From contig NZ_BBRF01000003.1 in NCBI RefSeq assembly GCF_000975135.1, positions 186,001 through 250,000 of the forward strand: DNA of 64,000 nucleotides, read 5' to 3'. The position numbers were made by a program, and so were the translations under genes. Of the stretch, positions 48,101 through 56,728 are shown piece by piece. Source of the stretch: Demequina aurantiaca (GTDB taxonomy: Bacteria > Actinomycetota > Actinomycetes > Actinomycetales > Demequinaceae). Positions within the stretch are counted from its first letter, which is position 1; each line of letters begins with the position of its first letter. The notes under the pieces were generated by a model. It had not been told where the DNA came from. It worked only from the letters and a program-made list of their open reading frames with translations, and did not search any database.

Positions 48101-48596
48101 CGGGCACCCCCATCCCCGACAGCGCGCGTCGCACGTTGCCCTTGCGGCAGCCGGTCAGCACCAGGAACTCTCCGTCGCCGGCGTCCGCGAGCGACTCAAG
48201 GGTGTACCTCGCCAGCCCTTTTTCTGCCGTCGCCAGGTGTGCCATGCCGATGGCGTGGCTGAGGCGCGCGTAGCCCGCCGGGCCGCGGGCCAGCACCACC
48301 AGGTGGCTCGAGCGGGGATCCGGCTTGCCGGTGGGCGCCTCGAGCACCGGCGCTCCCCCGCGATCGTCGGCCACGGGCAGGTGTAGTTCCGCCCCGAACA
48401 CGGTGGGTATGCCGATGGCTCGGGCGGCATTCGCGAAGCGCACGGCGCCGTAGAGGCCGTCGTGGTCCGTGATGGCCAGTGCGCTGAGTCCCAGTCGGCC
48501 GGCCTCCGCGACCATCTCCTCGGGTTGGCTCGCGCCGTCCAGGAAGCTGAACGCGCTGTGCGCGTGCAGCTCCGCGTAGTCGATGCAGTCAGTCAT
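45111..48596 (-). CDS. dnaE2: Error-prone DNA polymerase III alpha subunit
   Basis: An 1161-residue C-family polymerase (ImuC) for translesion synthesis. The PHP domain starts with AELHAHSAFSF (His11, His13) and ITDHDGLYG. The palm holds PPDIDVDIESDRR with the catalytic Asp residues. A C-terminal OB fold follows (VAGVVTHRQRPGTAKG). An insertion of about 55 residues (about 498-552, rich in Gln, Pro, Arg) interrupts the palm between DAWSKSIDRWG and IPDPVLDLAQQF. It is the last gene of the imuA-imuB-dnaE2 operon, 14 bases after imuB. Confidence 0.94.
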   Translation of the reverse strand: MTDCIDYAELHAHSAFSFLDGASQPEEMVAEAGRLGLSALAITDHDGLYGAVRFANAARAIGIPTVFGAELHLPVADDRGGAPVLEAPTGKPDPRSSHLVVLARGPAGYARLSHAIGMAHLATAEKGLARYTLESLADAGDGEFLVLTGCRKGNVRRALSGMGVPGAQGALGGGVSAQGFAAARREIDTLAALFGRDNVAVEITDNGDPLDSERNDALSDLAFDANLPLVATTNAHYANPRGAELATALSAVRSRSSLDDMDGWLPSSSGLHLRSGAEMMYRHRRSPQAVTTAARLAAECTFDLKLVAPKLPPYPVPDGHTEASWLRELVNRGAHARYGPRGDERVPGAWKQLEHELNVIEALDFPGYFLIVHDIVSFCRESDILCQGRGSAANSAVCFALGVTAVDAVTHGLLFERFLAPERDGPPDIDVDIESDRREEVIQYVFQRFGRINAAMVANVIQYRPRSAVRDAAKALGYDVGQQDAWSKSIDRWGDLRVTPEKQEQQAAVTRDSVWPESATQPRVRARPEAAPARQSAWPDLNMDDQSPNKNPPQDLEHIPDPVLDLAQQFMRLPRHLGIHPGGMVLCDRPVIDVCPVEWARMPGRTVLQWDKDDCADAGLVKFDLLGLGMLSALRYAFAFIHEHTGQELGLHSLPQEDPEVYDLLCAADTVGVFQVESRAQMATLPRLRPRRFYDIVIEVALIRPGPIQGGSVHPYINRARGREEVTYLHPLLKPALEKTLGIPLFQEQLMQMAMDAAGFDGSLADQLRRAMGSKRSPERMEALRAKFMVGANGRGIPADVAVQIFDKLKAFSDFGFPESHSYSFAYLVYASSWLKVHQPAAFYAGLLAAQPMGFYSPQSLAADARRHGQTVLRPCVSRSHVLARVERLAEPSSVPSERREDLAALSHVDPTLAVRMGLMSVRGLGAEAAQAIVDARAQGPFESLTDMARRVRVRPKGVKGDAGIVPAKGLSTAQWEALATGGALEWLGVSRREGLWAAGALAREGPDTLPDVTTGVAAPMLPGMSEVEKAVADVWASGVSTENYPTVFVREGLERNGVLTVDEVLHHDAERRISVAGVVTHRQRPGTAKGVTFISLEDETGFLNVICSVGVWKRFQAVARRSPALVIRGRIERADGATNLVAEHLAPLSLKVPAKSRDFR

Positions 48597-48610
48597 GATG
48601 CCCCATCGAG

Positions 48611-50317
48611 TTAGTCATAGACCGCCTCCAGCGCCCAGGCGCCGCCGGAGAAGGACGCGAGTACCGCTGGCCCCTCTCGCACCGCGATCTGTACGTACGC
48701 ACCCCGCGTCGAATCCGGCGCCCACCAGCGCTCCACGACGGGCCACGGCCCGGCCCACGACTCGATGGGTTGCGGCAGCCCCCACGACGGCTCGCCCACG
48801 TCACCCACGTGTCCCGACGACGGGTGCCTGCGGGCGGTGGCCATGCGCTCGTCGCGGGGGTCGACGGGCAGGCGCACCCAGGTGGGTGGCGCGCTCATGC
48901 CCAGTCTGCGATCCACCGTGACCGGCTGACCGCCCGCGTCCAGCAGGGCGAGCGGCTGTGGGGTCACCAGCACCGTGGCGGGCGCGGGGTCGGGAATGCG
49001 CCCCGGCCACGGATGTTCGATGCGCCGGCTGGGCGCGGATTCCTGCCCCCAGGGCAGGGTGAGGACTCGGTCGCGCGGGTCGCGCCCACCCTGCTCGCGC
49101 ACGGACAGCACGCCGTCTGCCCCGATCAGACCCTGAATCCTCTCGAGCGTGCGGTGAGCACGAGCATCGGCGCCGGAAACCCCGCCCCATAAGTAAGCCT
49201 GCTCACTACCTAGGGCAATGACGTCCTGAGCCGTCACCGTCAGCGAGACCAGCGGTGCGGGCTCGGGCCCCTGCGAGGTACCAGACAGCCACCCCTCGAG
49301 TTGCCAGCGCACGCGGTCGGCCATGTGCTTGGCGAACGCGCCGGACCGGCTGCCCACATCGGTGCGCCACACCCGCTCCAGCGAGTCGCCACGCTCGGTC
49401 CGGGCCGCGATGCACACCCGGCCGCACCGCACCCCGGCCTCGAGCAGTGTCACGTCCAGTTGACCTGCCACGTGCGCGGCGACCAGCGCAAGCTGCTCGA
49501 CCCGCTGGGCCGGCTCCTCGAACACGTACTCCACCGCGATGTCGTCCTCGCTGCGCCGCAGCACCGGTGGCCGCACGTCCTCGCCGCGGCCGATGCGGTA
49601 CGCCCACATTCCCGCCGGGCCAAACCGCGCCAGGACGTCCGCACTGGGCAGCGCCGTGAAGTCGTGCAGCGAATACAGGCCTAGTCGGCTCAGCACGCCG
49701 GCCAGGTCTTCTACCGCTTCCCGGTGCTGCCGCTCCATGGCCGCCAACACCAAGGTGTCGATCGGCAGCGACGCCAGGTAGTCGGCGGACCCGCCCACGG
49801 GCACCAGCGCCGAGTTCCGGGCGGCGACGATCGCGGCAAGCAGCCCGTCGGCGGCCCCCACCGAGCACTCGTATCCGGCGTAGTCGGCAATGGATTCGAC
49901 AAGAGCCTCGGCCAGCGCCTCCTCCGAGCCGTGAAAGCGGGCGGCACCATCGGCCGGAATCATCAGTAGTCCCGGGCGCGAGACCTCCACCCCCGCCACC
50001 ACGCGTTCGGCAGCCGCGGCGACCGCCTCAAATTCGCGCGAGTCGCGGCCCTCGTCATACGGCAGAATCTCCAGCTCGGGGCAGGCTCGTTGTGCGAGAC
50101 GCTTGCGCATCCCCCGCTTCACTCCTGCCGCACGCGCGGCGGCGGAGACCGCGACCATGCCGCGCCCGTGCAGCACGGCGGCCGGCACCTCGGAGCCCAG
50201 CCCGGCGGCGGTCATCGCCGCGGCCACGGGCCAGTCCGGCACCCACAGGACCGCGCGACGCACCGTGGAGACGGTGACCTGACCTACTCCGCGGGGAACG
50301 TCCGCCCGGGTACTCAC
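48611..50317 (-). CDS. imuB: ImuB, Y-family polymerase-like mutasome subunit
   Basis: A 568-residue relative of DinB that is thought to act as an adaptor between the sliding clamp, ImuA and DnaE2 rather than as a polymerase. The first acidic motif is reduced to WVPDWPVAA (25-33), and the second (usually SxDE) reads MIPADGAARF, so the metal ligands are missing. The fingers, thumb and little-finger outline remains. GTG 50317 overlaps the imuA stop as GTGA. The C-terminal WWAPDSTRGAYVQIAVREG is conserved in ImuB. Confidence 0.9.
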   Translation of the reverse strand: MSTRADVPRGVGQVTVSTVRRAVLWVPDWPVAAAMTAAGLGSEVPAAVLHGRGMVAVSAAARAAGVKRGMRKRLAQRACPELEILPYDEGRDSREFEAVAAAAERVVAGVEVSRPGLLMIPADGAARFHGSEEALAEALVESIADYAGYECSVGAADGLLAAIVAARNSALVPVGGSADYLASLPIDTLVLAAMERQHREAVEDLAGVLSRLGLYSLHDFTALPSADVLARFGPAGMWAYRIGRGEDVRPPVLRRSEDDIAVEYVFEEPAQRVEQLALVAAHVAGQLDVTLLEAGVRCGRVCIAARTERGDSLERVWRTDVGSRSGAFAKHMADRVRWQLEGWLSGTSQGPEPAPLVSLTVTAQDVIALGSEQAYLWGGVSGADARAHRTLERIQGLIGADGVLSVREQGGRDPRDRVLTLPWGQESAPSRRIEHPWPGRIPDPAPATVLVTPQPLALLDAGGQPVTVDRRLGMSAPPTWVRLPVDPRDERMATARRHPSSGHVGDVGEPSWGLPQPIESWAGPWPVVERWWAPDSTRGAYVQIAVREGPAVLASFSGGAWALEAVYD

Positions 50318-51003
50318 GCAACCTCCTCGTCAATGACGGTCCGCGCGCCGGGGCGAGACCATGCCACACCGGGGTCGAGGTCGAGCGTGACGTTCACGCG
50401 CCGCCGAGACCCCTGCGAGCGTCCGCCTACAACCACCGTCATCTCGCGCTCGCGCAGGCGCCCATCCCCGGAGCCGAGCCCGCGCCAATGACTGCTCTCT
50501 ACTTTCAGGGAAACGTTCGCTCCATCCCACGGCTCCGCGACCAGCAGCACACTGCCCCGCTCCCGTGCCCGCGAGGCAAGCCGGCGCCGGTCCGCGTGAG
50601 ACAGCGCGAGGCGGGGTCCGAGCATGACCACGTCCATGCCGTCCACGCACGCCCCCACCACCTGCGCGGCCTGCACCCCCGGGTGAGGCATCAGTGCGAG
50701 TCGAGACAGCTCGATCCCCCGCCGGGCCGCCGCCACAACGCCCACCCTCGGCAGGCCGACGATCGCGGTCCAGGATCCATTCGCCGATGCCTCCGCGCCC
50801 AGCGCGAGCATCAGCGAGGTTGCACCCTCGACGCTCACCACCTGACCGCGGCGCAGCCCCTGCGGCAGGAGCGACCCAAGCGCATCGGCGAGAGGCAGCG
50901 CGGGAGCCTCGTCCGGGACTCGTTCCACGCCCACTTTCTGATGCACCGAGGCCAGTGCCGCCCGGGCTCGGGCGAGGCGCGTCGCAGAGTCGTCTGTACT
51001 CAT
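50314..51003 (-). CDS. imuA: ImuA-type RecA-like mutasome protein
   Basis: A 229-residue RecA-related protein lacking a full Walker A. VVSVEGATSLMLALGAEAS occupies the nucleotide position and VVMLGPRLALSHADRRRL a Walker B-like strand. ImuA proteins join ImuB and DnaE2 in SOS mutagenesis. GGGAGGTGAGG precedes ATG 51003. It is the first gene of the operon, and a LexA box lies 92 bases upstream. Confidence 0.85.
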   Translation of the reverse strand: MSTDDSATRLARARAALASVHQKVGVERVPDEAPALPLADALGSLLPQGLRRGQVVSVEGATSLMLALGAEASANGSWTAIVGLPRVGVVAAARRGIELSRLALMPHPGVQAAQVVGACVDGMDVVMLGPRLALSHADRRRLASRARERGSVLLVAEPWDGANVSLKVESSHWRGLGSGDGRLREREMTVVVGGRSQGSRRRVNVTLDLDPGVAWSRPGARTVIDEEVA

Positions 51004-51094
51004 CGCACCTCACCTCCCTTTCACTGCAGCTTCACCGCGACGCCTCGCGGCGACACTTCACGACGAGACTTCAAGCACGCCACTCAACATCCAT

Positions 51095-51110
51095 TCGAAC
51101 ACTTGTTCGA
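51095..51110. promoter_or_regulatory. LexA (SOS) box of the imuA-imuB-dnaE2 operon
   Basis: TCGAACACTTGTTCGA: perfect inverted TCGAAC/GTTCGA half-sites around four bases, the actinobacterial LexA consensus. GATAAT (minus, 51115-51110) touches its edge and may be the -10 element, so LexA would block polymerase. The next base group runs toward imuA. Confidence 0.92.
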
Positions 51111-51265
51111 TTATCGCATTCAACGCTGACATTCGCGCACTGTCAACCGGGGTGCCCGTATCGCCAGGTCGTCGCCAAATCTCCACGCAATCACAGCCCA
51201 GCACACGCATCGGCCCCACCCCCTCACCGCCATCACAGCCCCTGCCCCGGCATCGCCTCTGGCAT

Positions 51266-51277
51266 GTAAGCGCTTAC
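51266..51277 (+). promoter_or_regulatory. LacI-family operator-like palindrome before the amylase gene
   Basis: GTAAGCGCTTAC is a perfect 12-base palindrome with the central CG typical of LacI/GalR operators. It lies 136 bases before the amylase start. Two further half-site-like units, TGCAAGCG (51352-51359) and TGCAAACG (51364-51371), follow 12 bases apart. No LacI gene is in the window. Confidence 0.6.
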
Positions 51278-51412
51278 TTATTGATCACTGCACCACCTGC
51301 GCCCAACATCGTCCGCCCTAAAACTCAGCCTGAAGAGCGAGTCGGTCGTGTTGCAAGCGCGAATGCAAACGCATACGCTCTGGGGCAAGACCTGCAATGA
51401 AGGAGGATCGCC

Positions 51413-54169
51413 TTGACCACCACCCGCCGCCTGCTTTCGCCGCTGGGACTCACCGCCACCATCACCGCGGTGGCCATGGCAGCACTCATCACGGGTGGCA
51501 TCGTCGCGGACACGAGTTCCCCGGCGGAAAGCGCCGAACCGCACGCCGTCGCTCCCCTTCGCGGAGCCACCACCGACCAGAACTTCTACTTTGTGATGGC
51601 GGACCGCTTCGCCAACGGCGACACCTCGAACGACGATGGCGGACTGGGCGACGACCCCATGGTCTCGGGCTTCGATCCCACGCAGGCGGGCTTCTACCAG
51701 GGTGGGGACCTCAAGGGGCTGACGGACAGGCTCGACTACATCGAGGGCCTAGGCACCACCGCGCTCTGGCTCACCCCCAGCTTCACCAACAAGGCCGTGC
51801 AGGTCGAGGACAACTCCGCTGGCTATCACGGCTACTGGATTACCGACTTCACGAACATCGACCCGCACCTGGGCACCAACGACGAGCTCACGACCCTGGT
51901 GGACGCCGCCCACGAGCGCGGCATGAAGGTGTTCTTCGACATCATCACCAACCACACCGCGGATGTGATCGGCTACGAGTCCAACCCGCGTGAGGCGTAC
52001 GTGTCCAAGGACGAGCGGCCGTACACCGATGCGTCGGGACAGGAATTCGACGACCGCGACTATTCGTATGGAGGGGACGATGCCGCCACCGGCTTCCCCC
52101 CGCTCGACGCCCAAACATCATTCCCGTACGTCCCGGTGCTCGATCCCGGTGAAGAGGATGCCAAGACTCCCGCGTGGCTGAACGACGTGACGCTCTATCA
52201 CAACCGCGGAAACACCACCTTTACCGGGGAGGACAGCCAATACGGCGACTTCTTTGGGTTGGACGATCTGTTCACCGAGAACCCCGTGGTGGTGGACGGC
52301 ATGATCGACATCTACAGCACGTGGATCAAGGACTTTGGCATTGACGGCTTCCGCATCGACACCATGCGCCACGTGGACGACGGCTTCTGGCAGCGCTTTG
52401 GGCCCGAGGTACTGCAGTTCGCGCACGACCAGGGCAAGGAGGACTTCTTCATGTTCGGCGAGGTGTTCGACACGTCGCGCCCCTATACGTCCTCCTTCAC
52501 CACGATGGATCGCATGCAGGCCGTGCTCGACTTCCCGTTCCAGGACGCGGCCCGCTCGTACGCCTCGGGCGGCGGCAGCGCGCAGGCGCTGGCCGACTTC
52601 TACGCCGGCGACGACTGGTACACGGACGCGGACTCCAACGCGTATCAACTACCCACGTTCCTCGGCAACCACGACATGGGCCGCATCGGTAGCTTCATCC
52701 AGGCCGACAATCCCGGCATCGCGGACGACGAGGCGCTGGCGCGGGACACCCTCTCCCACCAACTCATGTACCTCACGCGCGGCAACCCGGTCATCTACTA
52801 CGGCGACGAGCAGGGCTTCACCGGCGAGGGCGGCGACATCCAGTCGCGCCAGCCGATGTTCGCTACGCAGATTGACGAGTACGTGTCGCAGGATCTGATC
52901 GGCACCGACGTGACCCAGGCCGAGGACACCTACGACACCACCCACCCGCTTTACGCGACCATCGCTGACCTCGCGGCGCTGACCAAGGAGCACCCGGCGT
53001 TACGCGACGGCGTCCAGCAGAACCGCTACGCCGACCCCGGCGCCGGGATATACGCGTTCTCCCGCATGGATCGCGACGAGGGTGTCGAGTACCTGGTAGC
53101 CATCAACAATTCCAACGAGGAGCGCACCGCTAGCGTGTCGACCTGGTCGCCGTCCACGGATTTTGCAGGCATCTACGGCGCCGATGCCGTGGCGACGTCC
53201 GGCGCTAGTGGTGAGGTGGGTGTGGCCGTCCCGGCCACGTCTGCCGTGGTGTACCAAGCGGCCAAGCCAATCCCGGCATCGGCCGATGCTCCTGGCGTGA
53301 CGATCTCCGAGGCGGACTCAGCGCCCGAGGCCCCCGGTCGCGTGCGCGTGGCCGCAGAGGTCGACTCCGACGCCTATGCGGAGGTGTCCTTCTGGGCCGA
53401 TGCCGGGGATGGGTGGCAATACATCGGCACCGACGACAATGCGCCGTTCGTGGTCTACCAGGATGTTTCCTCGCTCGCGCCGGGCACAGCGGTTCAGTAC
53501 GCGGCCGTGGTGGCCGACAACGCGGGCCACACGGCGACATCGGAGTTCGCGAGCGCCCAGGTTCCCGCCCCGGAGGTAAACATCACCTCGCCGGAGGTGG
53601 GCGCGACCTTGGGCTCGGCGCCCGTGATCAGCGCGACCGTCCTACCGGACCGGCCCGGGACGTCGGTGATGTTCCAGCGTCAGGTCGACGGCGGGGACTG
53701 GGAAGAGGTTGGAACGGATGCGTCCGCGCCTGTCTACACCGTGATTGACGATGCCACGGAGCTTCAAGACGGCGCGGACGTTCTCTACCGCGCCATCGCA
53801 ACTCAGGATGGGGTGGAGGCTCGGTCGCTAGCGCTGTCCACGCGCGCCGGCGCACTCGCTCAGCCCGATGAGGTGGCCCTGCCCGGCACGGTAAATACGG
53901 CGATGGGCTGCGGCGAGGACTGGGCGCCGTGGTGCGACCAGGCGCAGATGACTCTCGATGCCGACGCTGCCACGTGGTCCATCACCGTGGACCTACCCGC
54001 GGGCGACTACGAATACAAGATCGCGATCGACCGCGCGTGGGACGAAAACTACGGCGTCGATGGCGTGCCCGACGGCGCGAACATCCCGCTGTCGCTGAGT
54101 GCGGACTCGACCGTGACATTCACCTACGACAACGAGACACACGTGGTGACGGTGGAAGGCGCGAGTTAG
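51413..54169 (+). CDS. Secreted multidomain alpha-amylase (GH13)
   Basis: A 918-residue exported starch-degrading enzyme. An N-terminal signal peptide (hydrophobic 12-32) precedes the GH13 barrel: region I DIITNH (176-181), region II GFRIDTMRH with nucleophile Asp316, region III FGEVFD with acid/base Glu350, region IV FLGNHD with Asp421. A beta-sandwich domain C ends near 625, then two Ig-like domains (about 634-825) and a C-terminal pullulanase-type X25 module (WAPWCDQAQMTLD, about 835-918) that may bind starch. TTG start at 51413 with AAGGAGG upstream. Probably carbohydrate-regulated through the upstream palindrome. Confidence 0.93.
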   Translation: MTTTRRLLSPLGLTATITAVAMAALITGGIVADTSSPAESAEPHAVAPLRGATTDQNFYFVMADRFANGDTSNDDGGLGDDPMVSGFDPTQAGFYQGGDLKGLTDRLDYIEGLGTTALWLTPSFTNKAVQVEDNSAGYHGYWITDFTNIDPHLGTNDELTTLVDAAHERGMKVFFDIITNHTADVIGYESNPREAYVSKDERPYTDASGQEFDDRDYSYGGDDAATGFPPLDAQTSFPYVPVLDPGEEDAKTPAWLNDVTLYHNRGNTTFTGEDSQYGDFFGLDDLFTENPVVVDGMIDIYSTWIKDFGIDGFRIDTMRHVDDGFWQRFGPEVLQFAHDQGKEDFFMFGEVFDTSRPYTSSFTTMDRMQAVLDFPFQDAARSYASGGGSAQALADFYAGDDWYTDADSNAYQLPTFLGNHDMGRIGSFIQADNPGIADDEALARDTLSHQLMYLTRGNPVIYYGDEQGFTGEGGDIQSRQPMFATQIDEYVSQDLIGTDVTQAEDTYDTTHPLYATIADLAALTKEHPALRDGVQQNRYADPGAGIYAFSRMDRDEGVEYLVAINNSNEERTASVSTWSPSTDFAGIYGADAVATSGASGEVGVAVPATSAVVYQAAKPIPASADAPGVTISEADSAPEAPGRVRVAAEVDSDAYAEVSFWADAGDGWQYIGTDDNAPFVVYQDVSSLAPGTAVQYAAVVADNAGHTATSEFASAQVPAPEVNITSPEVGATLGSAPVISATVLPDRPGTSVMFQRQVDGGDWEEVGTDASAPVYTVIDDATELQDGADVLYRAIATQDGVEARSLALSTRAGALAQPDEVALPGTVNTAMGCGEDWAPWCDQAQMTLDADAATWSITVDLPAGDYEYKIAIDRAWDENYGVDGVPDGANIPLSLSADSTVTFTYDNETHVVTVEGAS

Positions 54170-54556
54170 TCAGGCCTTGAGCCCGCGCCGCTTCGCGACC
54201 CATCCAGCAATCAAACGCCAGCCTATGAGAGTCACTGCGAGGAACAACGCTGCGACGATCATGAACGAGACCGCCACTCCTTGGCCGCTCACTAGTCGTA
54301 GCAGCATGCCGACTCCCAGCGTCGCCGCCCAGACGATCACGCCGGTGGGCCACCACGCGCACGGCTTGTTCCATGCCTTAGCCAGCACCCAGCCAGCGGC
54401 GGCTCCCGCGAGGAACGGCCACAGCGTGCCGAGCAGCCCCAGCCCGTTGCCACCCAGAATGCCCTCTTCATGGGTCGCGCGACCGATGACCGCGAACACG
54501 AGGATCGCTCCCGCGTCCAACGCGGCTGCACCGCGAGCCGCCTGCTTGAGATTCAT
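54170..54556 (-). CDS. DUF3054 membrane protein
   Basis: A 128-residue protein with four membrane segments. Family features: LDAGAILVFAVIGRATHEEG (about 13-32), LAGAAAGWVLAKAW, PTGVIVWAATLGVGMLLR. Function unknown. AAAGGCT lies just before ATG 54556. Its stop is adjacent to the convergent amylase stop. Confidence 0.88.
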   Translation of the reverse strand: MNLKQAARGAAALDAGAILVFAVIGRATHEEGILGGNGLGLLGTLWPFLAGAAAGWVLAKAWNKPCAWWPTGVIVWAATLGVGMLLRLVSGQGVAVSFMIVAALFLAVTLIGWRLIAGWVAKRRGLKA

Positions 54557-54610
54557 GGTGAGCCTTTCAGAAAGTCGGCGTGGCGCACCGCCACGGCCAC
54601 GTCTTGAGTC

Positions 54611-55420
54611 TTAGCGGACGCGCAGTTCCCACAGCGCCACCGCCGATGCCGCGGCCACGTTGAGCGAGTCCACTCCCCCGACCATGGGGATCACCACGGG
54701 CACGTCCACGTGGTCGAGTGCGGCTCGGGTCATGCCGTCGCCCTCGGTTCCCATCACGAGCGCCACACGGTCGTCCGCCCGCGCGGCGAACTCATCCAGC
54801 GGCACCGCACCCTCTGCCAGCGCCATGCCTGCCACCACAAAGCCTGACTCGCGTAGCTCGTCCAGCACTCCTGGCCAGGTCTCGGCCCGCGTCCACGGCA
54901 CTTGAAACACCGTCCCCATCGACACCTTCACGCTGCGGCGGTACAGCGGGTCCGCGCACGTGGGCGACACGATCACGGCATCGGCGCCTATCCCGGCGAC
55001 CGAGCGGAAGATCGCCCCCACGTTCGTGTGGTCCACGATTCCTTCGAGCACCACCACTCGCCTTGCGTCTCGCACCAGATCCGCAACGGAGGGCAACACC
55101 GGCCGATGCATCGCAGCCAGCGCCCCGCGGTGCACCTGGTACCCGGTGACCTCCTCGAGCACGTCGTCCGGCGCCACATACAGCGTCACGTCGGTCGCGG
55201 CCGCTCCCAGCGCCTCGACGATGCCGTGCACCCACTTGGGGGTCATGAGCAGCGAGCGGGGTGAGTGCCCGGCACGCACAGCTCGCGCGATCACCTTGGC
55301 ACCCTCGGCCATATAGAGTCCGCGCTCAGCTTCGAGGGAGCGGCGCAACGCCACGTCGGTGAGCCCGCGGTAGTCACTCAGGCGCGGGTCGTCGGCTGAC
55401 TCAATGGGGATCACTGGCAT
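54611..55420 (-). CDS. TrmH/SpoU-family RNA 2'-O-methyltransferase
   Basis: A 269-residue SPOUT methyltransferase of the TrmH (rRNA/tRNA) family. The N-terminal substrate-binding part (about 1-100) precedes motif 1 ILDHTNVGAIFRSV-like (here GIVDHTNVGAIFRS), motif 2 LVMGTEGDGM and motif 3 IPMVGGVDSLNVAAASAVAL, which form the knot. The exact nucleotide target cannot be told. ATG 55420 has no ribosome site; AACAAT is 6 bases before it. Confidence 0.9.
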   Translation of the reverse strand: MPVIPIESADDPRLSDYRGLTDVALRRSLEAERGLYMAEGAKVIARAVRAGHSPRSLLMTPKWVHGIVEALGAAATDVTLYVAPDDVLEEVTGYQVHRGALAAMHRPVLPSVADLVRDARRVVVLEGIVDHTNVGAIFRSVAGIGADAVIVSPTCADPLYRRSVKVSMGTVFQVPWTRAETWPGVLDELRESGFVVAGMALAEGAVPLDEFAARADDRVALVMGTEGDGMTRAALDHVDVPVVIPMVGGVDSLNVAAASAVALWELRVR

Positions 55421-55560
55421 GCGCCCATTGTTCCAGGTGCGTCCCGTCGTGAAGGCGCATGCTTGCCCGCTCCTTCAGTTCGGGACCCACGTGCCTTCAG
55501 GAAGGACGCCCCCAATGTTGTCCTTCGGGAAGGGACACGCGCGGCCACGGAACGCGCAGA

Positions 55561-55589
55561 AGCCCCGGCGGGCAATACCCGCCGGGGCT
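55561..55589 (-). terminator. Terminator-like hairpin after the SPFH gene
   Basis: A perfect 12-base GC-rich stem (55561-55572 with 55578-55589) with loop CAATA. It lies 66 bases past the SPFH stop. Little T-run follows on either strand, so it may need help from Rho. Confidence 0.65.
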
Positions 55590-55654
55590 CCTACTGCTGG
55601 GCTACTGCAGGGGATCGCGACTGCGCCGTATCAGCGCAACGACGGCATCAACCG

Positions 55655-56725
55655 CTAGTTCTGGCCCTTTTCCGCGTTCGGATCCAAACGGCGACCCGAC
55701 TTGGTTCCAGCATCGGTCGCGTCGGCCGTGGCGTCCTCGACCTCTCGGCGTGCCGCGGCCAGCGCCTCACGCGGGTCTACCAGGGCGGACGTGATGTTGC
55801 TGGGCTTGCGATCTGGCGACGCCTTCAGCGGCTCCTCGCCGTCCTCGTAGCCGAATCCGGCGGACACTGCCTTGAGCGCACCGGTAAATTCGGTGGGCAC
55901 AAACCAGATCTTGTTGGACTCGGTCTTGGCGATCTCTGGCAACATCTGCAGGTACTGGTACGCGAGCAGCTTGGAGTCGGCATCACCCTGGTGAATGGCG
56001 TCGAACACCTGGAGAATGGCACGGGCCTCACCCTCGGCACGGAGAATCTTGGACTGTGCGTCGCCTTCTGCAGTCAGGATCGCGGACTGCTTCTCGCCCT
56101 CGGCGGTCAGAATCGCCGACTGCTTGACACCCTCGGCGGTCAGAATCGCGGCACGACGGTCACGCTCGGCGCGCATCTGCTTCTCCATAGAGTCCTTGAT
56201 GGACATGGGCGGCTCGATGGCCTTCAGCTCGACACGGTTGACGCGAATACCCCACTTGCCGGTGGCCTCATCCAGGATGCCGCGCAGCTGACCGTTGATC
56301 TGGTCACGGCTGGTGAGCGTCTGCTCGAGGTCCATCGTTCCGACAATGTTACGCAGTGTCGTGGTGGTGAGCTGCTCCACACCGGTGATGTAGTTCGCGA
56401 TCTCGTACACAGCTGCACGAGCGTCGGTCACCTGGAAGTAGATGACGGAGTCGATGTCCACCACCAGGTTGTCCGAGGTAATCACGGACTGAGGCGGGAA
56501 CGAATACACGAGTTCGCGGCGGTCAACCTTGTGGCGGACCTTGTCAACGAACGGCACCAGGAAGTGCAGTCCGGCGTCCATGGTGCGCGAGTAGCGACCC
56601 AGACGTTCCACGATGTACGACTGTGTCTGTCGCACGACGACGATCGCCTTGGCGATGGTGACGATCACGAAGATCGCCAGCACAATCACGGCAACGAGCC
56701 CCACAATCTGGCCAGTGTTTTCCAT
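55655..56725 (-). CDS. SPFH/Band 7 membrane protein (QmcA/slipin type)
   Basis: A 356-residue protein with one N-terminal membrane anchor (7-31) and a Band 7 domain (RLGRYSRTMDAGLHFLVPFV onward). It contains four tandem 11-residue units at 192-235 around AILTAEG. Such proteins form large oligomers in lipid microdomains. It follows NfeD by 3 bases; the two are partners in the SPFH/NfeD system. The C-terminus is charged and probably disordered. Confidence 0.92.
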   Translation of the reverse strand: MENTGQIVGLVAVIVLAIFVIVTIAKAIVVVRQTQSYIVERLGRYSRTMDAGLHFLVPFVDKVRHKVDRRELVYSFPPQSVITSDNLVVDIDSVIYFQVTDARAAVYEIANYITGVEQLTTTTLRNIVGTMDLEQTLTSRDQINGQLRGILDEATGKWGIRVNRVELKAIEPPMSIKDSMEKQMRAERDRRAAILTAEGVKQSAILTAEGEKQSAILTAEGDAQSKILRAEGEARAILQVFDAIHQGDADSKLLAYQYLQMLPEIAKTESNKIWFVPTEFTGALKAVSAGFGYEDGEEPLKASPDRKPSNITSALVDPREALAAARREVEDATADATDAGTKSGRRLDPNAEKGQN

Positions 56726-56728
56726 GTC

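Larger units (their letters stand above)
51004..51412. other. Intergenic region between imuA and the amylase gene
   Basis: 409 bases without a supported gene. It holds the LexA box for the minus-strand operon (51095-51110) and, closer to the amylase, a LacI-type palindrome (51266-51277) and two TGCAARCG direct repeats (51352-51371). Two divergent promoters are expected. Confidence 0.75.
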
